DNA of 64,000 nt from Tabrizicola caldifontis (GCF_004762095.1 NZ_SIJH01000012.1:62001-126000); one strand, 5' to 3'. Shown: positions 26,603 to 34,611, numbered from the stretch's first letter. Made by a program: numbers and translations. Notes: generated from the letters alone by a model not told the origin.

Positions 26603-26805
26603 TCGGGCCTCCCTTGAACTGCGCCGGTCTCAGGCCGGTCTGGCACCAGAATATGCGGCGCTTCATGTTCTGGCCACAAGGGATTGCCGCTTTCATCGGG
26701 CGGCTTCAGCTGGCAGCACCCATCGCCGGGCCAAGGCGGGCCTGGACCCGGATCAGAACGCAAAAAATTGTCAGGAAGGACGGTCGGCACGCAGGCCTGT
26801 TCGGA

Positions 26806-26882
26806 TGGTACCGCCTCCCCGGCTCGAACGGGGGACCCCCAGATCCACAATCTGGTGCTCTAACCAACTGAGCTAAGGCGGC
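26806..26882 (-). tRNA. tRNA-His (anticodon GTG)
   Basis: Read on the minus strand, the 77 bases fold as a full cloverleaf. The acceptor stem GCCGCCT pairs with AGGCGGT, the D-arm holds AGCTCAGTTGGTTAGAGC, the anticodon stem CCAGA/TCTGG encloses TTGTGGA with anticodon GTG, and the T-arm contains GTTCGAGC. The 3' CCA is encoded. The base before G1 is T, so no G-1 is encoded, and the discriminator is A73 with a G1-U72 pair. This is the unusual alphaproteobacterial tRNA-His form, recognised by a co-adapted histidyl-tRNA synthetase. Confidence 0.97.
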
Positions 26883-27006
26883 ACTCGCGGGCGATTTAGC
26901 CCCCCTCCCCCGGGATTGCAAGCACCTTCGCGGGGCATGACGCTATGATTCCGCTTGCGCCGCATGACCCCGACCGCTACGTGGCCGAAAACCGCCGGAG
27001 AGAGAC

Positions 27007-27225
27007 ATGGGCATCAACTCCCCCAGCGACATCGCCGCCAATCTGCAGATCGGACCGACCGACGCGGGCATGGTAAGGATCTATGTCGAAGCCGAGGGCG
27101 GGATCGAGCTGCCGCTGGACTTCGATCCCGACGAGGCCGAGGAAATCGCCGAGGAACTGCGCGCTGCGGCCGAAGTCGCGCGGTCAATGGGCGCAGGACC
27201 GGCCGGGAAACCGAAGAAACGCTGA
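27007..27225 (+). CDS. Small conserved protein (DUF6324-like)
   Basis: A 72-residue acidic protein preceded by a strong GGAGAGAG ribosome site. The sequence MGINSPSDIAANLQIGPTDA and the run FDPDEAEEIAEELRAAAEVA, which should be one helix, look like a small family I associate with Rhodobacteraceae (DUF6324). No catalytic motif, signal peptide or membrane segment is visible. It lies between tRNA-His and the converging mmcB gene, 34 bases from the latter's stop, and appears to be a single-gene unit. Function unknown; the family label is from memory. Confidence 0.7.
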   Translation: MGINSPSDIAANLQIGPTDAGMVRIYVEAEGGIELPLDFDPDEAEEIAEELRAAAEVARSMGAGPAGKPKKR

Positions 27226-27259
27226 CAGACGGGTCAGGCCGGTTTCCGCAACTGATCCG

Positions 27260-27748
27260 TCAGGGAAACCTGTCCAATTCCGTGACCGCGGCAAAGCCCG
27301 GATCGCGCAGATCCTGCAGTCGGCTGGCCGCCACGCGCGCGAAGGTGCGCAGCACGACCCTGCGCCGCGCCCCCGACAGGGGCGCTTCGGGTGCCATGCG
27401 CACCACTTCCGCATCCCAGGGATCGGCAAGGATAAGCCCGGTATCTTCGGGCAGAAGCTCGACCGGGAAATCCGCATCCACTGCCCAGAAGAAGCGGTCG
27501 CACCAGTCCAGATAACCCTGCCACTTCCGGTCGGCGCGAAAATCGGCGCGGCCCGACTTGCATTCGACGACCCAGACCTCGCCCCTGGGGCCCAGCGCCA
27601 TCACATCGACGCGCAGGCCGGGGGCAGGGATCAGCTCCTCGACACAGACGAAATCCAGCGCGCGAAGACCGCGACAGACACCGCGTTGCAGCCGCTGGCC
27701 GGGACGCGGCGGCAGGTCTTCGAAAGCAGGAATGGAAGGCTGATCCAT
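27260..27748 (-). CDS. mmcB: MmcB-family DNA-repair protein
   Basis: From the ATG at 27748 the product has 162 residues. RVDVMALGPRGEVWVVECKS has the D-x(n)-E-x-K arrangement of a PD-(D/E)xK nuclease fold, followed by WQGYLDWCDRFFWAVD and GLILAD, which mark the MmcB family (formerly DUF1052). In Caulobacter this family belongs to the mitomycin-C damage response. A LexA-type box, GAAC-N7-GAAC, lies 12 bases upstream of the start codon, so damage-inducible expression is expected. A longer reading from 27817 would run through that box and is rejected. Confidence 0.9.
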   Translation of the reverse strand: MDQPSIPAFEDLPPRPGQRLQRGVCRGLRALDFVCVEELIPAPGLRVDVMALGPRGEVWVVECKSGRADFRADRKWQGYLDWCDRFFWAVDADFPVELLPEDTGLILADPWDAEVVRMAPEAPLSGARRRVVLRTFARVAASRLQDLRDPGFAAVTELDRFP

Positions 27749-27759
27749 GCGCAAGATAT

Positions 27760-27774
27760 GAACCAAAGGTGAAC
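27760..27774 (-). promoter_or_regulatory. LexA (SOS) box of mmcB
   Basis: Positions 27760-27774 read GAACCAAAGGTGAAC, an exact GAAC-N7-GAAC on the plus strand and therefore GTTC-N7-GTTC facing mmcB. This is the direct-repeat LexA operator of alphaproteobacteria. It lies 12 bases before the mmcB ATG, where LexA would block transcription. Confidence 0.85.
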
Positions 27775-27858
27775 ATCTGTCCACCCCGCCTGCTGACCCA
27801 GGCAATCGGCCACGCACGGACCCGAAATTGTCTGCCCGGACCCTTCGGGCGCGATGGG

Positions 27859-27887
27859 TTGCGGCGCGCTGCTTCGGCGCCTATGTT
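27859..27887 (+). promoter_or_regulatory. Sigma-70 promoter of the 6S RNA candidate
   Basis: TTGCGG (27859-27864) and TATGTT (27882-27887) are exactly 17 bases apart and end six bases before the predicted RNA 5' end. No ORF with a ribosome site follows, which fits an RNA gene. Confidence 0.65.
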
Positions 27888-27892
27888 CTACA

Positions 27893-28057
27893 ATGGCGGG
27901 TGCTGCTCCTCGCGTGCGGGGCCAATTTTCCAGTGGCCGATAAGCAAGCGAACGGGGGCTGGCTCTGCCCGGATCCTGGTCCGGGTATCTGGCGCCCACC
28001 TGAGACCTCTGGCTCTCGGGAAAACCCCGGCTCTCACGGTTGCTGCGGGCCCGCCAC
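27893..28057 (+). ncRNA. ssrS: Probable 6S RNA
   Basis: About 165 bases without credible coding lie between mmcB and the DUF481 gene. The ends pair (TGGCGGG at 27894-27900 with CCCGCCA at 28050-28056), giving one long closed rod. Inside, GGGGCCA and then GTGGCCGATAAGCAAGCG resemble the GGGCCAGTCCCC...GCCGATA part of E. coli 6S RNA, and GGTTGCTGCGGGC resembles its 3' strand. A sigma-70 promoter sits directly upstream. 6S RNA mimics an open promoter and sequesters the housekeeping RNA polymerase in stationary phase. I recognise it by structure and local similarity, not by a covariance-model match. Confidence 0.7.
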
Positions 28058-28069
28058 CCCCAGACATGG

Positions 28070-28104
28070 AAACAGAAAGACCGGAGCAGGTCACCCTGCC
28101 CCGG
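28070..28104 (-). terminator. Rho-independent terminator of the DUF481 gene
   Basis: On the minus strand, CCGGGGCAGGGTGACCTGCT then CCGG folds as a stem of nine pairs with one mismatch (plus 28081-28104). It is followed by TCTTTCTGTTT. It lies 28 bases after the DUF481 stop. Confidence 0.7.
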
Positions 28105-28131
28105 CCTGGATGGTGCCTTGGGCATCCGGGG

Positions 28132-28959
28132 TCAGAAGCCGACCACCAGCGACACACCCAGTCGATTGTCCGTTCTGATGTCACGCGCGTCGTTGTAGTC
28201 GGTCAGATAGCTGACCCTGGTCGACAGCGTGTCGCTGACCTTGAAGTTCACGCCGAAATCGTTGCTGGCGCGCAGCGCGGCGCTGGAGTTCAGAACGTCA
28301 GTATCGTTGGTCAGAAACACGGAATCGGAGAGCCTGTAGAAGAACCGGGACGAGGCGATGACACCTTCCTCGGTGGTCGAGGCGCCGGTGCCATCCTGAA
28401 GATAGCTTACCCCCACACCCGCCTGGATGCGCCAGGCCATGTCCTCGGTGTTCACCAGGCGGTAGCCCGGACCCACGCCGACAAATCCATCGCGCGCGAT
28501 CTCGCCCGCGGTCGAGGCCAGGCCGTCACGTTCGGCACGCGCCAGACCGAACAGGTAGAAGCGGTCGTTCAGGTAGTAGTTGGCGTCATAGACCATGAAG
28601 ATGTCTTCCCTGGTCCTGGTGCCCCCATCCTCGGCAAAGTCGACCGCGACGCCCAGGGTCTGCACCCAGGGGCCCTGCGCATAGCGCAGCCGGACGCCCA
28701 GATTGAAATCCTGGCTTTCGGTGTTGCCGGTGCGGGCCGTGTAACCGAGCGCCGCGCTGCCAGAAAAGCCCGGGCGGAATTCGGGGAAGGCAAAGCGCGC
28801 CGCGTCTTCTGACCGCGCAAGATCGTCGGCGACATCGGTTTCGATTTCCTCGATCCGGTCGTTCAGATCGCGGATGCCGGTGATGCTGTCCTGCGCGACA
28901 GCGGGCAGCGCCATGGTCAGTGCCAAGGCGGGAACCGTCAGAAGAAGCGTCTTTTTCAT
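28132..28959 (-). CDS. DUF481 outer-membrane beta-barrel protein (YdiY-like)
   Basis: A 275-residue protein with an N-terminal signal peptide, MKKTLLLTVPALALTMALPA, cleaved near AVAQD. A short acidic helix (DLNDRIEEIETDVADDLARS) precedes alternating polar/hydrophobic strands such as FSGSAALGYTARTGNTESQD, a DUF481 hallmark. The last residue is phenylalanine (LGVSLVVGF), the usual outer-membrane insertion signal. No enzymatic residue is evident, and its role in the outer membrane is unknown. It is a single-gene unit with its own terminator. An inverted repeat lies about 95 bases upstream of the start. Confidence 0.9.
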   Translation of the reverse strand: MKKTLLLTVPALALTMALPAVAQDSITGIRDLNDRIEEIETDVADDLARSEDAARFAFPEFRPGFSGSAALGYTARTGNTESQDFNLGVRLRYAQGPWVQTLGVAVDFAEDGGTRTREDIFMVYDANYYLNDRFYLFGLARAERDGLASTAGEIARDGFVGVGPGYRLVNTEDMAWRIQAGVGVSYLQDGTGASTTEEGVIASSRFFYRLSDSVFLTNDTDVLNSSAALRASNDFGVNFKVSDTLSTRVSYLTDYNDARDIRTDNRLGVSLVVGF

Positions 28960-29052
28960 CGTCAGACCTCACTTGGTTATGGCGGGCCGGGATGGCCCCG
29001 CTTCGGTGAGGCAGAGATAAGATGCTGATTTCTCGAAGAAAAATTTGAAATA

Positions 29053-29069
29053 CTTGAGAGGGTCTCAAG
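29053..29069 (-). repeat. Inverted repeat upstream of the DUF481 gene
   Basis: CTTGAGA (29053-29059) and TCTCAAG (29063-29069) are perfect 7-bp arms around GGG, in the AT-rich 223-base gap before the DUF481 gene. Position and symmetry suit a regulator site. The LysR gene on the other side points away from it, so a link to LysR is only possible, not shown. Confidence 0.45.
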
Positions 29070-29182
29070 AATTATTCGTGACCCCTCGCTCTTGATCCGG
29101 CCGCCGAAAATCCCAGGCGCTGCCACTGCTCCGGCAAAAACCCGGGAAAATCAGGCCTATGCACGGAGGTGATCTCAAGTGC

Positions 29183-30064
29183 TCACAGATGTTCAAGCAC
29201 CTCGCTTGCCTCCTCGCGGACGGCGGCAAGGGTTTCGGACAGTGCGCTTTCCGCAACAGACCGCAGGCTTTCATCGGTGTCCTCGCGCCAGACTACCCAA
29301 GAGGCAAGGCTGAACCCGGGCGCGTCCTGCACCGCGAAAAGCTGCCCTGTTTCCAGCGAGGCATGGGCTAGCCGCGTCGGAATATAGGCCGCGCAGGGCC
29401 GCGAGCGCAGGAACCAGGCGGCCATCGCCCCGTCATTCAGCATCAGTCGCGGCGTGGCAAGCCCCGGCAGCGCAGCTTCGTGAAAGCGCAGGAACTCTGG
29501 TCCCCAGTCGACCAGCGTGTAGGCAGGGGTCACGCTTTCCACTGTGGCGTCGGGCCAGGGGCAGACCATGACCAGCTGTTCCTCGATCAGCCGTTCCGAA
29601 TGCAGCCCCGGCCGGTCGAGCGGCCCGTGCGTCAGCATCACCTGCACCTCGCCCGACAGTGCCATCTGCACCAGGCTGTCGGGTTCGGCCAGCACGGCCC
29701 TGATCTCAAGCTCGGGGTGCTGTTCGCGCAACCGGTCGATCCAGCGGAAACCGAACCGAGGCCACAGCGTGCTTTCGGCCCCGATCGCCAGGCTGTTTGC
29801 CGCGCCATCCAGGGCGCTGACACGCTGACGTGCCTGTTCCCAGTTGCGCAGGATCATCGTGGCGAAACCCCGGAACTCTCGGCCCGCAGGCGTCAGGATG
29901 ACGCCACCCTTCGTGCGTTCGAACAGCGGCCGGCCAAGCTGATCCTCCAACCGCTGCACCCGCAGGGATACGGCCGATTGGGTCACGAACAGCCGCCCGG
30001 CAGCGGCCCCGAACGACCCGGTAGCAGCCACTTCCAGAAAGGTCTTGATCAGTTGCAGGTCCAA
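29183..30064 (-). CDS. LysR-family transcriptional regulator
   Basis: A 293-residue protein of standard LysR length. The N-terminal winged helix is clear: FLEVAATGSFGAAAGRLFVT, then QSAVSLRVQRLEDQLGRPLF, then ERTKGGVILTPAG. The effector domain spans about 90-293. The gene stands alone; its downstream neighbour is the DUF481 gene in the same direction, 223 bases away with its own regulatory region, and upstream is a small membrane-protein gene. The target and inducer are unknown. Confidence 0.92.
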   Translation of the reverse strand: MDLQLIKTFLEVAATGSFGAAAGRLFVTQSAVSLRVQRLEDQLGRPLFERTKGGVILTPAGREFRGFATMILRNWEQARQRVSALDGAANSLAIGAESTLWPRFGFRWIDRLREQHPELEIRAVLAEPDSLVQMALSGEVQVMLTHGPLDRPGLHSERLIEEQLVMVCPWPDATVESVTPAYTLVDWGPEFLRFHEAALPGLATPRLMLNDGAMAAWFLRSRPCAAYIPTRLAHASLETGQLFAVQDAPGFSLASWVVWREDTDESLRSVAESALSETLAAVREEASEVLEHL

Positions 30065-30221
30065 ACGTTCCCCTCCAGGCGAACAGCTTGGATACCTGCA
30101 TCATCAGGGCGGAAAGCCAAGCCCCGCACGTCACACGACGCGCCAAGCCGCCCGAGTGCATGTCTGCGGATCAACACTTCGGAGATGTCGCGATACACGG
30201 CGCAGCAATTGCGCGCACGGG

Positions 30222-30536
30222 CTAGCGGCGGATAAACCTTGCCTTGCGGCTGACCGCAGGCACCGGAACCAAGACCGGCTCGCGCGCGCCATGGCCGCCG
30301 CCGGGCCCATCCTGGTCTTCCGCCATGGCCATGACCTTGAAGCCGAACTGCACGCCCGAAAAGACGATGCCGTTGAACACCACCATCATCACCGCAGCGA
30401 CCAGGCCGATGTCCGACCCCAGGATCAGATGCCCGATACCTGCCACATCCCACCAGACAAGGCCGCCCGTAAAGACAGCCGAGACTGCAAAACCCAAGGC
30501 GACGCTGCGGATGTACAGGCGGACGAGCTCTGGCAT
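30222..30536 (-). CDS. Small two-segment membrane protein
   Basis: The frame offers two ATGs. The second (30536) has GGAGGG just upstream and is chosen, giving 104 residues. Two hydrophobic segments, VALGFAVSAVFTGGLVWW and LVAAVMMVVFNGIVFSGVQF, flank a short loop. The C-terminal tail, rich in glycine, proline and arginine, should be cytoplasmic. No family with a known function is recognised. It lies 56 bases downstream of the Anbu gene in the same direction, so it may be cotranscribed with that operon. Confidence 0.75.
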   Translation of the reverse strand: MPELVRLYIRSVALGFAVSAVFTGGLVWWDVAGIGHLILGSDIGLVAAVMMVVFNGIVFSGVQFGFKVMAMAEDQDGPGGGHGAREPVLVPVPAVSRKARFIRR

Positions 30537-30591
30537 CGGACCCTCCATGCTATGATCCCAAGGTAGGCGCGGATTGCGGCAATTCCAAGCC

Positions 30592-31314
30592 TCAGATCAC
30601 GATCCGCGCGAATCCGTCGCGGAGCGCGTTGGACCAGGCATCGCTCATCGCGCGGAAGGCGGGGTCACCGGCCTCGATCCGGCGTTTCAGGGTCACACGG
30701 CAGGCATCCCGTTCGATCACGCAAAGATCCAGCGGCATGCCAACGGAAAGATTCGATCGCAGCGTCGAATCCATCGACAAGAGAACCGCCTTCTGTGCAT
30801 CGGCCAGGCTGGTCTCGGGCCGCACCACGCGGTCGAGAATCGGCTTGCCGTACTTGTGCTCTCCGATCTGCAGGAAGGGGGTGTCCTCGGTCGCCTCGAT
30901 GAAATTGCCCTCGGGGTAGATAAGGAACAGCCGCATCGCCCCGCCCCGGCGCTGGCCGGCCACGATCATGCTGGCCGAGGCGCCCTGCGCGGCGGAAAGC
31001 TTGTGGTCGATGTCGGCCCGGACCTTCGCCAGCCGGTCACCGACGATCTCTGCCACCTTCAGCATGGTCGGTGCCAGCATGATGCTGGTATCTGGCGTGG
31101 CATCGGGATCCTCGATCGCCTCGCGCAGTTCGGCAAGCGTTGTCTGGCTGACCGACAGGCTGCCCGCCGTCATGATGACGATGACACGCTCGCCAGGCTC
31201 CTCGAAGGCAAACATCTTGCGGTAGGTGGAGATGTTGTCGAGCCCCGCATTGGTGCGCGTATCCGACAGCAGCACCATCCCCTCGTTCAGCAAAAGGCCC
31301 ACGCAGTAGGTCAT
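30592..31314 (-). CDS. Anbu proteasome-like peptidase
   Basis: A 240-residue protein of the ancestral proteasome beta-subunit family. It begins MTYCVGLLLNEGMVLLSDTR. The threonine at position 2 becomes the N-terminal nucleophile after methionine removal, with the conserved SDTR and TAGSLSVSQ following as in proteasome-type proteases. Published Anbu structures show open helical rings rather than closed barrels. The three upstream genes (transglutaminase-like, alpha-E domain, circularly permuted ATP-grasp) are its conserved partners, suggesting a peptide-bond-making and -breaking system. Its physiological substrate is not established. Confidence 0.93.
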   Translation of the reverse strand: MTYCVGLLLNEGMVLLSDTRTNAGLDNISTYRKMFAFEEPGERVIVIMTAGSLSVSQTTLAELREAIEDPDATPDTSIMLAPTMLKVAEIVGDRLAKVRADIDHKLSAAQGASASMIVAGQRRGGAMRLFLIYPEGNFIEATEDTPFLQIGEHKYGKPILDRVVRPETSLADAQKAVLLSMDSTLRSNLSVGMPLDLCVIERDACRVTLKRRIEAGDPAFRAMSDAWSNALRDGFARIVI

Positions 31315-31341
31315 CGTCCGTCCCCTTGATCCCGCGCCACC

Positions 31342-32148
31342 CTATTGGGCGGCTTGCAGGACCGCAACGGTCACATCCATAGCTTCCCGCGCCCCTCCCC
31401 GGGCGACACCGCGAATGGGCGCCGCATCCTGCGCATCGAAGCCAGAACCAAGGCGGATATAGCGGTCATCCGGGCAGCAGCGGTTTGCGGGGTCGAAGCC
31501 GATCCAGCCCAGCCCCGGAACATGCAGTTCCGCCCAGGCATGCGCCGCCTCGTGCGGGGTGCCATCCTGTGCGGCGAAGAGGTAGCCCGAGACATAGCGC
31601 GCCGCGATGCCGCGGACCCGCGCCATTGCGATCAGTGCATGGGCATGATCCCGGCAGACGCCCTCGCCGAGCGCCAGCGCCTCGGCGGCGGTGGTATGGG
31701 CATGGGTGACGCCGGGGCGATAGGCGATCGCTTCGGAAACCAGGGTACTCAGCGAATGGGCGAGGGAAAGCAGGTCGGAATCGCCGACAGTCCGCGCCAG
31801 ACTTTCAAGCGCCACATCGGCGCGGGTCGGGGCGGTCGTGCGCAGATAGACCTCGGGCGCGACCGTCTCGCGATGTCCGCGCAGAACGCCGGCAAGGTCG
31901 GTCGTATCGACCGTGCCGCGTACCCGGACCTCGACAGCCGAGACCGGCCCGGCAATGGTCCAGCCCTGCACCTGATCCCCAGCCCCGTCGCGGTGGGTGG
32001 AACCCTTAGTGCCCTCGCTGACCGTGATCTCCCAGTCGATGACCTGCTGTCCGGCAAAGACCGAGGGGGTCAGCCGGTGGCTCTGCACCACTGACCGCAC
32101 CGGATGGTCATAGCTGTAGCGCGTCACATGATCGACCGTCAGCCGCAT
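31342..32148 (-). CDS. Transglutaminase-like protease of the Anbu operon
   Basis: A 268-residue cytosolic protein. The N-terminal part (about 1-85, RLTVDHVTRYSYDHPVRSVV) is the transglutaminase-like N domain. The catalytic triad is visible as Cys165 in GEGVCRDHAH, His203 in EAAHAWAEL and Asp219 in IGFDPANR. Such proteins cleave or form isopeptide bonds. Its start codon shares one base with the stop of the alpha-E gene (TGATG), so it is translationally coupled to it. In Anbu operons it presumably handles the same peptide conjugates as the neighbouring ligase. Confidence 0.92.
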   Translation of the reverse strand: MRLTVDHVTRYSYDHPVRSVVQSHRLTPSVFAGQQVIDWEITVSEGTKGSTHRDGAGDQVQGWTIAGPVSAVEVRVRGTVDTTDLAGVLRGHRETVAPEVYLRTTAPTRADVALESLARTVGDSDLLSLAHSLSTLVSEAIAYRPGVTHAHTTAAEALALGEGVCRDHAHALIAMARVRGIAARYVSGYLFAAQDGTPHEAAHAWAELHVPGLGWIGFDPANRCCPDDRYIRLGSGFDAQDAAPIRGVARGGAREAMDVTVAVLQAAQ

Positions 32149-33098
32149 CAGCGCATTTCTCCGCTCAGATAGGCATCATGGATTGACAGCGCGAGGTCGG
32201 ACACATCGCGGATGAAGCGCGTCAGGTATTCGTGCAGTCCCTCGTCGAAGATCGCATCAACCGTTGTCCCTTCCACTTCTGCCAGCAGTGCCCGGGCCTT
32301 CGCCTGGGCCGGCGTTTCGCGGCCATAGGCTTTTGCGATCCGGCCAAGATGATTCACGACTCCCGCGGTACACGTGGCCAGCGACCGGGGTGACTGCGGG
32401 TTCAGGATCAGGAAGTCGGCGATCTTCGCCGCTGTCACTTCGCCGCCATAGGCCCAGTGAAAGGCGCGTTGTGCCCCCATCGCGCGGAGCAGGGTGGACC
32501 ACTGGTAGTTGTCAAGCCCCGAGCCCACGAAATCCACACGAGGCAAAAGGACATAGTATTTCACATCCATCAGCCGCGCCGTGCTGTCGCCGCGTTCCAG
32601 ATAATAGCCGATGTTCAGGAAGTTGAACCCGTCGTTCCGAAGCTGCGTCGCGTCGATTTCCCCCCGCACCATTGCGGCATGGCGGGTGATCCAGTCGGTC
32701 AGGCGGGACAGCTCCAGTTCCGACCGGGGGGTGCGTTCAAGCTGCTTCAGCTCCTGAAACGCGGTGTTCAGCGCGTCCCAGACCTGGCTTGTCAGCGCCG
32801 TGCGCACGATCCGCCCGTTTTCCCGTGCCGCCGTGATGCAGCTTGCGACCGACGAGGGGTTGTCCCGGTCGAAGAAGAGAAAGCTTTCGATGTTGCGCTG
32901 CACCGGGTCGCCGTATTTCTGCGCAAAGGCAGCAGCCATGCCGCTGGCCTGCAACAGGCTGTCCCATTCGCTGCGGTAGCCGTGGGCCGACGGGATCAGG
33001 CTGATCCGGCTGCCCACTTCCAGAAGTCGGGCAACCGTATCGGCACGTTCCATGTAGCGCGCGATCCAGTAGAGGTTGTCGGCGGTGCGGCTCAGCAT
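32148..33098 (-). CDS. Alpha-E domain protein of the Anbu operon
   Basis: The start at 33098 follows a strong AGGAGG site, giving 316 residues; the longer frame upstream has no support. MLSRTADNLYWIARYMERAD is the diagnostic opening of alpha-E domain proteins, with a near repeat in FLNIGYYLERGDSTARLMDV, suggesting two related helical halves. The all-helical fold has no known catalytic residues. It always accompanies the circularly permuted ATP-grasp protein and the transglutaminase, so a structural or adaptor role in peptide synthesis is inferred. Confidence 0.92.
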   Translation of the reverse strand: MLSRTADNLYWIARYMERADTVARLLEVGSRISLIPSAHGYRSEWDSLLQASGMAAAFAQKYGDPVQRNIESFLFFDRDNPSSVASCITAARENGRIVRTALTSQVWDALNTAFQELKQLERTPRSELELSRLTDWITRHAAMVRGEIDATQLRNDGFNFLNIGYYLERGDSTARLMDVKYYVLLPRVDFVGSGLDNYQWSTLLRAMGAQRAFHWAYGGEVTAAKIADFLILNPQSPRSLATCTAGVVNHLGRIAKAYGRETPAQAKARALLAEVEGTTVDAIFDEGLHEYLTRFIRDVSDLALSIHDAYLSGEMR

Positions 33099-33201
33099 GG
33101 GCGGACCTCCTGCCTGGCGGCAATCCCCTCTGCGTGGGGGAGGGCTGGGGACGGGGGGCACCGCCCAGCCGGAAACTGCGGCGACATGAGCCCGGCGTCC
33201 C

Positions 33202-34611
33202 TCATTCCGCCAGCACCCAGGTATCCTTGACCCCGCCACGCTGGCTGGAGTTCACCACCAGCGACCCCTCCTTCAAGGCCACGCGGGTCAGCCCGCCGGG
33301 CACCAGTTCGATCCGCTCGCCCACCAGGCAATAGGGGCGCAGGTCCACATGGCGCGGCGCCAGCCCTTCCTCGACAAAGGTCGGCACGGTGGACAGGGCC
33401 AGCGTCGGCTGCGCGATGTAGTTGCCAGGATCCTCGATCAGCTTCGCGCGGAACCGCTCAACCTCCTCGCGGCTCGATTTCGGCCCGACCAGCATTCCGT
33501 AACCACCGGAGCCATGCACCTCCTTCACCACTAGGTCGGGCAGGTGGTCCAGCACATAGGCCAGATCCTCGGCCCTGCCGCACTGCCAGGTTGGCACGTT
33601 CTTCAGGATCGGCTCTTCCCCCAGATAGAAGCGCACCATTTCAGGCACGTAAGTGTAGACGGCCTTGTCGTCTGCGACCCCCGCCCCCGGCGCCGAACAG
33701 ATCGTCACCCCGCCCGAGCGGTAGACGTCCATCAGCCCCGGCACGCCCAGCATGCTGTCGGGGCGAAAGCACAAGGGGTCGAGAAAGGCATCGTCGATCC
33801 GCCGGTAGATCACATCCACCCGGCGCGGGCCCTCGGTCGTGCGCATGTAGACAAACTCGCCATCCACGAACAGGTCCTGCCCCTCGACCAGTTCCACCCC
33901 CATCAGGTCGGCCAAGAGGCTGTGCTCGTAATAGGCGCTGTTGAAATGCCCCGGGGTCAGGATCACCACCACCGGATCGCCCTTGCACTTCTTCGGCGCC
34001 ACGCTGGCCAGCGTCCGGCGCAGCTTTTCGGAATAGCCGTCCACCGGCTCGATCCGGTTTTCCCGGAACAGGCCCGGGAACATCCGCATCATGATCTCGC
34101 GGCTCTCCAGCATGTAACTCACGCCCGAGGGCGTGCGGCAGTTGTCCTCGAGGACGTAGAACTCGTCCGGGCCGGTGCGCACGATGTCGATGCCGACGAT
34201 GTGGGAATAGACCCCCTTCGGCGGCACGAACCCGACGACCGCCTTCTCGTAGGCCTCGTTCTGCCAGACCAGCTGCCCGGGGATGCGGCCCGCGCGGATG
34301 ATCTCGCCGCGCCCGTAGACATCGACGAGGAAGGCGTTCAGCGCCCGCGCGCGCTGCTTGATTCCCTTTTCCAGCCGCGCCCATTCGGCGCCCGAAAAGA
34401 CGCGGGGAAACATGTCGAAGGGGATCAGCCGGTCGGGGTCGCCCCCCTCGCCATAGACGGCGAAGGTGATCCCGATCCGGCGGAACAGCGCCTCGGCCTC
34501 GGCCTGCTTCAGGCTGCGCAGTTCCTGCGGCATGGCTGCGACCCAGTCCTGCAGCCGCGCATAGGGTGCCCGCACCGCCGTGCCCTGGTACATCTCGTTG
34601 AACTGCGCCAC
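33202..34611 (-). CDS. Circularly permuted ATP-grasp protein of the Anbu operon
   Basis: A 469-residue protein read from a GTG start at 34611; the next in-frame ATG is six codons later. The sequence holds the markers of circularly permuted type 2 ATP-grasp ligases: EALFRRIGITFAVYGEGGD, FYVLEDNCRTPSGVSYMLES and VVKEVHGSGGYGMLVGPKSS. The family is expected to ligate a carboxylate to an amine at the expense of ATP, probably building a peptide. It heads the four-gene Anbu operon, with 103 bases between it and the alpha-E gene. Confidence 0.92.
   Translation of the reverse strand: MAQFNEMYQGTAVRAPYARLQDWVAAMPQELRSLKQAEAEALFRRIGITFAVYGEGGDPDRLIPFDMFPRVFSGAEWARLEKGIKQRARALNAFLVDVYGRGEIIRAGRIPGQLVWQNEAYEKAVVGFVPPKGVYSHIVGIDIVRTGPDEFYVLEDNCRTPSGVSYMLESREIMMRMFPGLFRENRIEPVDGYSEKLRRTLASVAPKKCKGDPVVVILTPGHFNSAYYEHSLLADLMGVELVEGQDLFVDGEFVYMRTTEGPRRVDVIYRRIDDAFLDPLCFRPDSMLGVPGLMDVYRSGGVTICSAPGAGVADDKAVYTYVPEMVRFYLGEEPILKNVPTWQCGRAEDLAYVLDHLPDLVVKEVHGSGGYGMLVGPKSSREEVERFRAKLIEDPGNYIAQPTLALSTVPTFVEEGLAPRHVDLRPYCLVGERIELVPGGLTRVALKEGSLVVNSSQRGGVKDTWVLAE

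Noticed and set aside
26955-28812. ORFs through the 6S RNA region on both strands (for example 27631-28125 and 27769-28812)
   Set aside because: They cross the LexA box, promoter, paired RNA ends and the DUF481 gene in the wrong frame, and none has a recognisable product.
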